A program made the position numbers and the translations under genes. From an uncultured SAR86 cluster bacterium (GTDB lineage: Bacteria > Pseudomonadota > Gammaproteobacteria > Magnimaribacterales > AG-339-G14), in the NCBI GenBank assembly GCA_902624765.1, contig CACNYO010000012.1, positions 1 to 33,843 on the forward strand: a stretch of DNA of 33,843 nucleotides, read 5' to 3'. The notes under the pieces are model-generated. The model was given only the letters and a program-made list of their open reading frames with translations. It was not told the origin of the DNA and searched no databases. Within the stretch, counting starts at the first letter, position 1. Every line of letters begins with the position of its first letter. This document shows, in pieces, positions 1 through 7,496 of this stretch.

Positions 1-420
1 AGTTCCTTCTCTTAATTTTCTGTTTTTTTCTATGTTCTGATTTTCCCGAATTGCAATGTATTCCATCTCGGGAGTGATAATACCTTTCTTTGCAAGGCTC
101 ATTTGAGTACTTGAAGGATCTTCTTCTTGCCTTTTTTTCAACCAAGGTCTAGAAGAAGGAAGACCATCTTTTATATCAAAAGACGCATTTGGATCTGTAT
201 AAGGACCCGAAGAATCATAGACGAAAATTGGAGACTGCTTTTCTTCTCCTTCAGAAGTTTTTAAAGAAGTTTGTGTTATTTTCCTCATGGGAACTCTTAT
301 ATCTTTTGTGCTTCCGGAGAGGTAAACTTTCTCTGAATTTTTAAATTGTGAGCTGGCGGTTTGCTGTATGTTTTCGTTAAAGGGAACTTCTTTGATGCTT
401 TTGACGTCTAACTTTTTCAT
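1..420 (-). CDS. thiC: Phosphomethylpyrimidine synthase ThiC, N-terminal part (runs off left edge)
   Basis: This ORF is not in the supplied track because it is open to the window edge; I translated it from the minus strand. It starts at an ATG (cat at 418-420) and gives 140 residues without a stop. It contains [17 protein letters not shown], then [13 protein letters not shown] and [17 protein letters not shown], which match the N-terminal domain of ThiC (E. coli has IYITGTHPGVRVPMREI, VYDTSGPYGDP and [17 protein letters not shown]). ThiC is a radical-SAM enzyme that turns aminoimidazole ribotide into the pyrimidine moiety of thiamine. Its iron-sulfur motif is C-terminal and lies outside the window. 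It diverges from tolC. I found no TPP riboswitch core in the short gap upstream, which is unusual for thiC. Family assignment is secure; completeness cannot be judged. Confidence 0.9.
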   Translation of the reverse strand, partial: MKKLDVKSIKEVPFNENIQQTASSQFKNSEKVYLSGSTKDIRVPMRKITQTSLKTSEGEEKQSPIFVYDSSGPYTDPNASFDIKDGLPSSRPWLKKRQEEDPSSTQMSLAKKGIITPEMEYIAIRENQNIEKNRKLREGT

Positions 421-502
421 TAGATATATTTTATAGCATAATGCCCCACAAAAAATTATTATGAAGATAACTTTTAAAAAAAAATTTCAAGACATTTTTG
501 AT

Positions 503-1816
503 ATGAAGGTTTTTATTTTTTCTTTATTTCTTCTATTTTTTACAACGCCTGCTTTCAGTAAAACCCTTTCTGAAATATATGAAATTGCTTTAGAAGAGGA
601 TCCTCAGTTGAAAATAGCAGAGGCGACTTTTAGAGCTAACAAGGAAATCAAAGAACAAACTCTAGCCGGGCTTTTACCGTCGATTACCACAAGTGCATCG
701 ACATCTTGGAATAATAGCTTCATCGATAATAACAAGACAGATGAGTATAACTCGTTTGGCTATTCTCTAAGATTGAGTCAACCAATTGTCAGGGTTGATA
801 GGTGGTTTCAATTTGCTAGCGGTAAGGCTTTAACCGAAAGCGCCACAGCTCAATTCCTTTTATCTCAACAGCAAATGATTTTTAGAGTTGCTCAAGCTTA
901 TTTTGGCTTGTTGAAAGCTCAAAATAATTTGGAGACAGCAGTATCGGAGGAGAGAGCACTAAAAAAACAATTAGATAGAGCGAAACGATTATTTGAGGAA
1001 AACATATCTCCAATTACAGATTTTCAAGAAACTCAAGCTTTCTATGATTTATCAAGAGTCTCAAGAATTGCTTCGGAGGGTCAATTAGATGTTGCTAGAG
1101 AAATTTTAATAGCCCTAGTCAATGAGGCCCCTGAAATATCAGATTTATTAGATTATCCATTTGGGAAAGTATTGGTTGATGATCAGGACGAATGGGTAAA
1201 AATTGGTCTCGTTAATAGTAATGTATTGAAGACAGCTAAGCTTTCTGAAAGAGCCGCTCAAAATAACGCAAAAGCGAGCATAGGTGGCCACATTCCAAAT
1301 ATTGATCTGGTTGGAACTTTAAATAGTAGCACTTCTTATCAAGGTAGATTTGGTGGCTTTATTGAAAACCCCCTCTTGGGCATAGAAACGGAATCAAATA
1401 ATTATTCGATACAATTTAGCTGGCCTCTTGTCGCAGGAGGTATTGCTCATTCAAAAAGAAGAGAAGCGTATGCAAATTATGATAAAGCAAAAGAACAAAC
1501 TAAATTCACAAGGAGAAGTGTCATACAAGATATTAAATCGAAACATTCGTCTTTGTTGACCGCAAAAGCTAATGTACAAGCACGAGAGCAAGCTTTTAAA
1601 TCGGCTGAATCAGCTTTAATTGCCACAGAATATGGCTTTGAAGCAAATACAAGAAATATTATTGATCTATTAAATGCGCAAAGAAATGTGTTTGCCGCTG
1701 AAAGAGATTATGCTTCTGCTAAATACGACTTCATCCTTTCTGATTTTGGTTTAAAACTATCTGCTGGTACGCTCTCGCCACAAGATTTATATAATCTAGA
1801 TGAGTTTATGAATTAA
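503..1816 (+). CDS. tolC: TolC-family outer membrane efflux channel
   Basis: TolC trimers form the outer-membrane and periplasmic exit duct of tripartite efflux pumps and type I secretion. The protein has the two-fold repeated coiled-coil pattern of the family: ALEEDPQLKIAEA near the N-terminus, long Ala/Gln/Glu-rich helices, and a final NIIDLLNAQRNVFAAERDY segment typical of the second repeat. The track starts at 461, but M15 of that ORF begins MKVFIFSLFLLFFTTPAFS, a clean signal peptide. The preceding 14 residues include two Asp, unusual for a signal-peptide n-region, so 503 is preferred (437 aa). Neither start has a clear Shine-Dalgarno sequence, and 461 remains possible. mutM follows after 3 bp, so the two are probably co-transcribed. 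The pump partner is not in this window. Confidence 0.88.
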   Translation: MKVFIFSLFLLFFTTPAFSKTLSEIYEIALEEDPQLKIAEATFRANKEIKEQTLAGLLPSITTSASTSWNNSFIDNNKTDEYNSFGYSLRLSQPIVRVDRWFQFASGKALTESATAQFLLSQQQMIFRVAQAYFGLLKAQNNLETAVSEERALKKQLDRAKRLFEENISPITDFQETQAFYDLSRVSRIASEGQLDVAREILIALVNEAPEISDLLDYPFGKVLVDDQDEWVKIGLVNSNVLKTAKLSERAAQNNAKASIGGHIPNIDLVGTLNSSTSYQGRFGGFIENPLLGIETESNNYSIQFSWPLVAGGIAHSKRREAYANYDKAKEQTKFTRRSVIQDIKSKHSSLLTAKANVQAREQAFKSAESALIATEYGFEANTRNIIDLLNAQRNVFAAERDYASAKYDFILSDFGLKLSAGTLSPQDLYNLDEFMN

Positions 1817-1819
1817 TTC

Positions 1820-2632
1820 ATGCCCGAATTACCAGAAGTTGAAACTACGGTCAGAGCCCTTAAACCTAAAATAGAAAAAAGTCTTATAAAGACTTTTGAA
1901 TTAAGAAATAAAAATCTTCGTTGGCCAGTTTCATCGAACCTAGCGAAAATACTTATTTCAAAAAGGGTTACTTCCCTTTCAAGAAGAGCAAAATATTTAA
2001 TTGTTAATTTGGATTCAGAATATCTTTTGATTCATTTAGGCATGTCTGGAAGTCTGAGATATTTATCAAACAACATTTCACCTCAGAAACATGACCATTG
2101 GGATTTATGTTTTGAAAATGGAATGTTACTTAGATATACAGATCCTAGAAGATTCGGCTCGATTCATTACACCAAAGATTTTAAAAATCATTTCCTAATA
2201 AAATCGCTTGGTCCAGAGCCATTGTCAGATGCCTTCGATGAAAACTACCTGTACAAAATAAGTAGAGGAAGAGAAGTTCCGATAAAGACTTTAATCATGA
2301 ATTCTAGAATAGTAGTTGGCATTGGTAATATTTATGCATGCGAAGCTTTATTTGATTCAAGTATAAAACCCACAAAAAAAGCCAAAAGGATTACAAAAAA
2401 CGATTCAAAAGCTTTAGTTGCCGCAATAAAGAAGGTGCTGGAAAAGGCCATAAAAGCTGGGGGAACAACTCTCAGAGATTATTTAAACCCTGATAATTCT
2501 CCAGGATATTTTAAGGTTGAATTACAGGTTTATGGAAGAGGAAAAGAAGACTGCTTAAAATGCGGAAGAATTCTCAAGGAAATCAGGATGAACAACAGAA
2601 GTACAGTTTTTTGTCCTAATTGTCAGCGCTAA
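1820..2632 (+). CDS. mutM: Formamidopyrimidine-DNA glycosylase (Fpg/MutM)
   Basis: Bifunctional base-excision repair enzyme that removes 8-oxoguanine and formamidopyrimidines and nicks the abasic site. The N-terminus [10 protein letters not shown] supplies the catalytic Pro (exposed after Met removal) and Glu. RRAKYLIV carries the conserved Lys near residue 57. The helix-two-turn-helix stretch [15 protein letters not shown] is present, and the C-terminus has the four-Cys zinc finger (CLKCG then CPNCQR). At 270 aa it has normal length. It starts 3 bp after tolC. Its TAA overlaps by 4 bp the TAG of the convergent coaD, so there is no room for a terminator between them. Nothing essential is missing. 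Confidence 0.96.
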   Translation: MPELPEVETTVRALKPKIEKSLIKTFELRNKNLRWPVSSNLAKILISKRVTSLSRRAKYLIVNLDSEYLLIHLGMSGSLRYLSNNISPQKHDHWDLCFENGMLLRYTDPRRFGSIHYTKDFKNHFLIKSLGPEPLSDAFDENYLYKISRGREVPIKTLIMNSRIVVGIGNIYACEALFDSSIKPTKKAKRITKNDSKALVAAIKKVLEKAIKAGGTTLRDYLNPDNSPGYFKVELQVYGRGKEDCLKCGRILKEIRMNNRSTVFCPNCQR

Positions 2633-3108
2633 TTGTTTATTTTCTTATTAAGAGCTTCTAGGGTTACTGGGTCAACAAATCTTTTCACATCCCCGCCCAT
2701 GGTAGCAATTTCCTTAACTAGACTTGATGAAATATAAGAATACTCTTCTTTAGGAGTAAGAAACACGCTCTCAATTTCGGGGCTCATTGCTCTATTCATA
2801 TTTGCTAATTGAAATTCATATTCAAAGTCAGCTACTACCCTTAGACCTCTTATTAAAATATCCGCACCATTTTCTTTAGCGAAGTTCACTAACAAGCCAG
2901 AAAAACCAACCACTTCGACCTTTGGGTCTTCAGCAAATATTTTGTTTCCTATGTCAATCCTTTCTTGAAGAGAAAACATAGGTTTCTTTGAATCACTAGA
3001 TGCAATAGCTATTATTACTGAATCGAAAAGCTTACTTGCTCTTTTTACCAGATCTACATGCCCCATAGTCATAGGATCAAAAGTCCCAGGATATACCGCT
3101 CTTTGCAT
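2629..3108 (-). CDS. coaD: Phosphopantetheine adenylyltransferase CoaD
   Basis: Catalyses the penultimate step of coenzyme A synthesis, adenylating 4'-phosphopantetheine to dephospho-CoA. The 159-aa length is standard. The nucleotidyltransferase signature [17 protein letters not shown] near residues 8-24 contains the T/HxGH motif, [17 protein letters not shown] is the mid-domain, and [13 protein letters not shown] is the C-terminal nucleotide-binding element. It lies 30 bp downstream of hemG on the same strand, so it is probably the last gene of the heme transcription unit. Succinyl-CoA is an ALAS substrate, but co-location may simply reflect operon packing. It converges on mutM with a 4-bp overlap of stop codons. 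Confidence 0.96.
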   Translation of the reverse strand: MQRAVYPGTFDPMTMGHVDLVKRASKLFDSVIIAIASSDSKKPMFSLQERIDIGNKIFAEDPKVEVVGFSGLLVNFAKENGADILIRGLRVVADFEYEFQLANMNRAMSPEIESVFLTPKEEYSYISSSLVKEIATMGGDVKRFVDPVTLEALNKKINN

Positions 3109-3138
3109 TTAGATATTATAAACGATAGTTAGGAAATA

Positions 3139-3663
3139 TTATCTGAGGTCTGAGAAAAGTTTTGCAAAGAGATCAACTTTATCCCAATCAGTGAATTCAT
3201 GAGTTTTGCTTAGATCCTTTGGACCTTTAGTTAAAAACATAATAAAAAGGATTATATATTTATCTAGGAAGTTGTATTTAGGGTAATCTACCACTCCTGC
3301 AAAAACTTCAATGAGATCAGGCTTAAAGGAAATTTTTTTTAATAATTTTATTAAATACGGATTATTTTTAGGTTTATTTTTTCCTTCCTTTCTTGCAACT
3401 ACATTTACGCTAAAAAAAGCTGTTTTCTTTCTAATCAAAACATCCGAGTATGAATTAAAAAAATCTAATAAATTTTTTCTATATTTACCATATCTTATGC
3501 TTGCTCCGACAAGGATTTTGTCAGCCTTTTCAATGTGGTCATCTCCTAAGTCATCCAGCGAAATTAATTCGTAATCATCCCTAGAATCAAGCTTTGATAA
3601 TATTCTCTCTGAAATTTTTTTTGTATGCCCGTCTACAGAAGAGTAAATAATAAGCCCTTTCAT
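3139..3663 (-). CDS. hemG: Flavodoxin-type protoporphyrinogen IX oxidase HemG
   Basis: Oxidises protoporphyrinogen IX to protoporphyrin IX, the seventh heme step; in E. coli the electrons go to membrane quinones. The protein aligns with E. coli HemG almost end to end: the flavodoxin FMN loop IIYSSVDGHTKKI at the N-terminus, ILVGASIRYGKYRKN, the FFSVNVVARKEGK segment, the hydrophobic insert with LFIMFLTKGP, and FTDWDKVDLFAK near the end. The track start at 3672 adds three residues. The Met at 3663 matches the family N-terminus (MKGLIIYSS) and gives a TGATG stop/start overlap with hemF, implying translational coupling, so 3663 is preferred (174 aa). This HemG type is largely gammaproteobacterial. 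Confidence 0.93.
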   Translation of the reverse strand: MKGLIIYSSVDGHTKKISERILSKLDSRDDYELISLDDLGDDHIEKADKILVGASIRYGKYRKNLLDFFNSYSDVLIRKKTAFFSVNVVARKEGKNKPKNNPYLIKLLKKISFKPDLIEVFAGVVDYPKYNFLDKYIILFIMFLTKGPKDLSKTHEFTDWDKVDLFAKLFSDLR

Positions 3664-4481
3664 CAGTCCCATTTCGCATTTGGTGGCATAGACATCAAAA
3701 TTGCTTCTGTTGATCCTCCAGTTTTCAAGCCAAATAAAGTTCCTCTGTCCCAGATAAGATTAAATTCAACATATCTCCCTCTTTTAATAAGCTGTAGATC
3801 CTTCTCTTCATGGGTCCAAGAAAGATCTTTTTTATTTTTAACAATATTCGTTATTGCAGTGTGAGTTGATTCCCCTACTCTTTTTATAAAATCAAAATCC
3901 TTATTCCAATTATTAGTATTAACGTGATCAAAAAATATTCCTCCAGCACCTCTTGGCTCATCACGATGGCCTAGATAAAAGTATTCATCACAATTCTTTT
4001 TGTATTCTTTGTAAGCATTTTCTTTGAAATTTTTACAAGATTCCTCCATTTGATTATGGAAGAAATTAATACTTTCCTTGTCTTCCAGAGTGGGAGTTAA
4101 ATCAGCGCCTCCTCCAAACCAAGAATCACCAGTAACCAAAAATCTAGTATTGAAATGGAAAGCTGGAATTTTTGGTGAGTTCATATGCGCCACCAAACTT
4201 ATTCCAGTTGCAAAATATTCAGGAGAATTTTCCGTACCCTTAACCTGGTTTCTGAAATCATCTTCAAAGGTACCTGACACAGTTGAAATATTCACACCAA
4301 CTTTTTCAAAGACCTCTCCTTTCATGATACTCATTTCACCACCACCAGAATGTTTATGAGGCCAGGATTTTCTTTCAAAAGAAAATTTATTTTTCTCAAT
4401 TTCCTCAAAAGAATAACAAAACTTGTCTCTTAAACTTCTAAACCATTTTTGAGCGAGATCTTTTTTTTCTTGGATGTCCAC
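3663..4481 (-). CDS. hemF: Oxygen-dependent coproporphyrinogen III oxidase HemF
   Basis: Uses O2 to decarboxylate the two propionates of coproporphyrinogen III, giving protoporphyrinogen IX (sixth step). Family signatures are present in order: SGGGEMSIMKGEVFEKVGVN near residue 45, FGGGADLTPTLEDKESINFFH, GHRDEPRGAGGIFFDHVNTN, GRYVEFNLIWDRGTLFGLKTGGSTEAILMSMPP (the C-terminal signature). At 272 aa it is a little shorter than the ~299-aa E. coli enzyme, with the difference at the termini. It starts 2 bp after hemH and overlaps the hemG start by one base. Reliance on HemF implies aerobic heme synthesis; no oxygen-independent HemN lies in this window. Confidence 0.96.
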   Translation of the reverse strand: MDIQEKKDLAQKWFRSLRDKFCYSFEEIEKNKFSFERKSWPHKHSGGGEMSIMKGEVFEKVGVNISTVSGTFEDDFRNQVKGTENSPEYFATGISLVAHMNSPKIPAFHFNTRFLVTGDSWFGGGADLTPTLEDKESINFFHNQMEESCKNFKENAYKEYKKNCDEYFYLGHRDEPRGAGGIFFDHVNTNNWNKDFDFIKRVGESTHTAITNIVKNKKDLSWTHEEKDLQLIKRGRYVEFNLIWDRGTLFGLKTGGSTEAILMSMPPNAKWD

Positions 4482-4483
4482 TT

Positions 4484-5476
4484 TTAGTTATTTACTAGAC
4501 CAGATAAAAAAGTAATATGATCGTCATCATCGTTTAGGCACTTAATATAATTAAACTTTTTCCCTCCAGCATCTTCAAAATATTCTTTATTTTCAATATC
4601 TATTTCTTGCAATGTTTCTAAGTTATCAACTCCAAAACCAGGAGAAACAACTTGAACGGATGAAATGCCATCCTTAGGAAGAGACTTCATAACATCGCTT
4701 GTGTAGGGTTTTAACCATTCAGAAGGACCAAATCTAGATTGAAACGAAGTAATGTATTCATTCTCATTAAGATCTAGTCTCTCTGCAATTAATCTTGAAG
4801 TCTTTTGACATAGACAATGATATGGATCACCTAATTCAAAATATTTTTTTGGAATAGAGTGATAGGAAAAAACAAGTCTCTCTGGTTTTCCGTGTTTTTC
4901 AAAACTGCCCTGGATTTTTCTTGATAGTAATTCAATCAGCTTCGGATGATCATGATAGCTATTTAGAAATTTGAGACTAGGTACCCATCTCCAAGATTTT
5001 ATTTCATCTGAAACAGCGTCAAATATACTCCCAACAGTGGTAGCTGAATAGTGAGGAAAAAGAGTTATTACTTCAATCTGTCTACAATTTGCATCTTTTA
5101 GCTCATTCAATGCACTTTTAATGCTTGGTTTGCCATATCTCATGCCTAAAGCGACTTCATAGTTATCCGGCAAATTCTCTTTGATTTTTCTTTTTATATT
5201 CAGACAGTTCACCAATAAAGGGGAACCTTCTTCTGTCCAAATGGACTTGTAGAGTTTTGCTGAGTTGAAAGATCTAAAATTTAAGATGAAAAGATTTAAA
5301 ACAAACCACCAAATAATTTTTGGTACTTCAACAATTCTAGGATCTGACAGAAATTCTTTTAAATATTTCCTTACATTTCTAACATTAGGAGAATCTGGCG
5401 TACCTAAATAAGTAATTAGAAGACCTTTTTTAACCTTATCCTCGTGATTGAAATTACCTTCTCCTTTGAATTTCAT
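4484..5476 (-). CDS. hemH: Ferrochelatase HemH
   Basis: Inserts Fe2+ into protoporphyrin IX, the last protoheme step. Conserved blocks are visible: LLITYLGTPDSP near residue 20, the EEGSPLL loop, FPHYSATTVGSIF around 140-152, the metal-site His in LVFSYHSIPKKY (about residue 206), and PGFGVDNLETLQEI with the catalytic Glu. The segments QSRFGPSEWLKPYT and the following PGF block resemble E. coli HemH closely. At 330 aa it is near the usual length; the first ~15 residues are poorly conserved and the start could be slightly internal. The ATG overlaps the hemE stop in an ATGA, indicating coupling. Confidence 0.95.
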   Translation of the reverse strand: MKFKGEGNFNHEDKVKKGLLITYLGTPDSPNVRNVRKYLKEFLSDPRIVEVPKIIWWFVLNLFILNFRSFNSAKLYKSIWTEEGSPLLVNCLNIKRKIKENLPDNYEVALGMRYGKPSIKSALNELKDANCRQIEVITLFPHYSATTVGSIFDAVSDEIKSWRWVPSLKFLNSYHDHPKLIELLSRKIQGSFEKHGKPERLVFSYHSIPKKYFELGDPYHCLCQKTSRLIAERLDLNENEYITSFQSRFGPSEWLKPYTSDVMKSLPKDGISSVQVVSPGFGVDNLETLQEIDIENKEYFEDAGGKKFNYIKCLNDDDDHITFLSGLVNN

Positions 5477-6495
5477 TTGAAAGCCTGTCTTATTTCATTT
5501 ACAAAATGTTTAACGTGAGCTTCGGGTGTTTCTTTGTTAACTCCATGACCCAGACCACAAACCCATCCACTTTTTTCATCATCGTCAAGCAGAAGAAGTT
5601 CCTCAATAAATTCTTCAAGGCATTTATAAAAAAGGTTTGTATCTGCATGGATTTTTGACTCATCAAAATTACCTTGTAAAAAGCCTTTTTTCACCTTTTT
5701 AAGGGTTTCCGTAATTGATATTTTAGAATCTACTCCTATTCCAGCAAAATTATTTTCTTCATCGTTTGTAAAAGTAATTATAGTTTCATAATCAATATTC
5801 TCTTTCGAGTAATATCCCACTTTTCCATTGAATGGTCTTATAAGATGTTCGGAAACCTTCTCTAAATATCCTCTGAAATCTTTCGTCAAAATTTGATGAG
5901 CTGAAGAATCGAAAATCATTACGATTTCAGCTCCAGCTTCTATCTGCATTGCAATATTTTTCTGAAGAAAAGGAATAATTTTATTCTCAAGAAGGTCATT
6001 TATATTCTCATTAAGTTGAATAGAGTTATTTCCTAACTTATTCATTCCCATACCAAAAGCAGTAATCGTCCAGGGGCCGCCGACAAAACCTATCAGTGAT
6101 TTGTCATTTCCAAGCTTGTCTTTAGTTAAGTTCAGGGCTTCGCATTGAAAGTCCATAAATTCAAAATCATTTTTATTCAAAGCTTTTTTCCAATTAGTTT
6201 CTGAAATAAAGTTTCTAAATTTGGGGCCGGGATCAAATACTAATTCCATGCCCATGGCTTGTAGAGGCCATAAAATATCACTGAATAAAATTGCCACATC
6301 AAAATCAAATTCATCAATTGGTCCAATTGCAGTTTCTGCAGCCAAGTGAGGCTTTTTGCATAATTCTTCAAATGAGTATTTAGCTCTCATTGATTGATAG
6401 TGAGAATGATATCTGCCTGCTTGTCTCATAAACCATATAGGCGGACATGATTGAGCTTTTCTATTCAAGGCGTTAACAAATTTTTGGTTTGGCAT
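5473..6495 (-). CDS. hemE: Uroporphyrinogen decarboxylase HemE, divergent
   Basis: Removes four acetate carboxyls from uroporphyrinogen III to give coproporphyrinogen III (fifth step). MRQAGRY (23-29) supplies the two Arg, ILFSDIL (69-75) the catalytic Asp, and GLGHGV near the C-terminus the conserved His. Two blocks differ from the usual family pattern. The segment normally ending in a Tyr (as in GAPWTLATYMVEG) reads GGPWTITAFGMGM, with Phe147 in its place, and the usual FDTWGG-type block reads FDSSAHQI near 195-202. At 340 aa it is close to normal length. Its place in a complete heme operon supports the function despite these changes. It lies 2 bp after hemB and overlaps hemH by 4 bp. Confidence 0.92.
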   Translation of the reverse strand: MPNQKFVNALNRKAQSCPPIWFMRQAGRYHSHYQSMRAKYSFEELCKKPHLAAETAIGPIDEFDFDVAILFSDILWPLQAMGMELVFDPGPKFRNFISETNWKKALNKNDFEFMDFQCEALNLTKDKLGNDKSLIGFVGGPWTITAFGMGMNKLGNNSIQLNENINDLLENKIIPFLQKNIAMQIEAGAEIVMIFDSSAHQILTKDFRGYLEKVSEHLIRPFNGKVGYYSKENIDYETIITFTNDEENNFAGIGVDSKISITETLKKVKKGFLQGNFDESKIHADTNLFYKCLEEFIEELLLLDDDEKSGWVCGLGHGVNKETPEAHVKHFVNEIRQAFK

Positions 6496-6497
6496 TT

Positions 6498-7496
6498 TTA
6501 ACCTAGTTTTTTAGCAGCTTCCTCAGCAGCGTAAGTTAATATGCAATCTGTTCCTGCTCTTTTAAAAGAATATAAACTTTCTATTAATACTTCTTCTTGC
6601 AACCATTTTTTTTCAATAGCTGCCTTAAGCATTGCATATTCTCCACTAACTTGATAAGCAAAAGTAGGTACTCTAAATTTTTCTTTGACTGCTTTGATTA
6701 CATCAAGATAAGGCATCCCAGGTTTGACCATAACTGCATCTGCACCCTCATTTAAGTCCATTTCAACCTCGTGAAGGGCTTCATCAATGTTGTGAGGAGA
6801 CATTTGATAAGAATCTTTATTACTTTTGCCAATGTTCGATGATGATTGGACTGCCTCTCTAAATGGACCATAAAACTTAGAGCTGTATTTTGCAGCGTAA
6901 GACAGAATTATAGTATTAAAGAAACTTTTAGCTTCAAGTTCGTTTCTAATAATTCCGATCCTTCCGTCCATCATATCTGATGGAGCTATGATATCTGCTC
7001 CAGCATCCGCTAATGTCAAGGCTTGTTTTTTCAAGGCCTCTAAGGAAACATCATTGTCTACGTAGCCAGACTCATTCAAAATTCCGTCATGACCATGTGG
7101 TGTATAAGGATCAAGAGCCACGTCAACGATTAAAAGTAAGTCAGGTATTTCCTTTTTTATTGCTTGTACGCATGTGCAAATTAAGTTTTTTCTGTTGAAA
7201 GCCTCTTTTCCATCAAGATCTTTCTTTGAAGGATCTATTACCGGGAATAATGCGACAGCTTTAATCCCAACATCCATTATTTTTTTACAATATTCAATAA
7301 TTCCTTCTTTGGAGTATCTGAAAATTCCTGGCAATGAATCTATTTTTTCTTGAGATTTTATTCCTTCCTTAATGAATATTGGTTGAATCAGATCATCCAC
7401 CGTCAAAGTTGTCTCTGCGGTAATTTTTAAAAGCGACGGATGACTGCGCAATCTACGCAGTCTAGTTTCAGGATATTTTCTGTTCATCTTTGCCAT
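6498..7496 (-). CDS. hemB: Delta-aminolevulinate dehydratase (porphobilinogen synthase) HemB
   Basis: Condenses two 5-aminolevulinate molecules to porphobilinogen (second step). The Schiff-base lysines lie in LSYAAKYSSKFYGPFREA (Lys203) and VMVKPGMPYLD (Lys258). The metal loop reads DVALDPYTPHGHDG (125-138), the Ala/Asp form of Mg-type enzymes and not the three-Cys zinc form of E. coli. The whole sequence, including QVSGEYAM and ESLYSFKRAGTDCILTY, is very close to Pseudomonas-type HemB, so this gene looks native to a gammaproteobacterium. The track start overlaps the end of hemCD by 29 bp; the Met at codon 4 (MNRKYPETRLRR) is an alternative. hemE follows after 2 bp. Confidence 0.96.
   Translation of the reverse strand: MAKMNRKYPETRLRRLRSHPSLLKITAETTLTVDDLIQPIFIKEGIKSQEKIDSLPGIFRYSKEGIIEYCKKIMDVGIKAVALFPVIDPSKKDLDGKEAFNRKNLICTCVQAIKKEIPDLLLIVDVALDPYTPHGHDGILNESGYVDNDVSLEALKKQALTLADAGADIIAPSDMMDGRIGIIRNELEAKSFFNTIILSYAAKYSSKFYGPFREAVQSSSNIGKSNKDSYQMSPHNIDEALHEVEMDLNEGADAVMVKPGMPYLDVIKAVKEKFRVPTFAYQVSGEYAMLKAAIEKKWLQEEVLIESLYSFKRAGTDCILTYAAEEAAKKLG

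Noticed and set aside
3311-3574. 87-aa plus-strand ORF inside hemG
   Set aside because: It is the antisense shadow of a well-supported gene.
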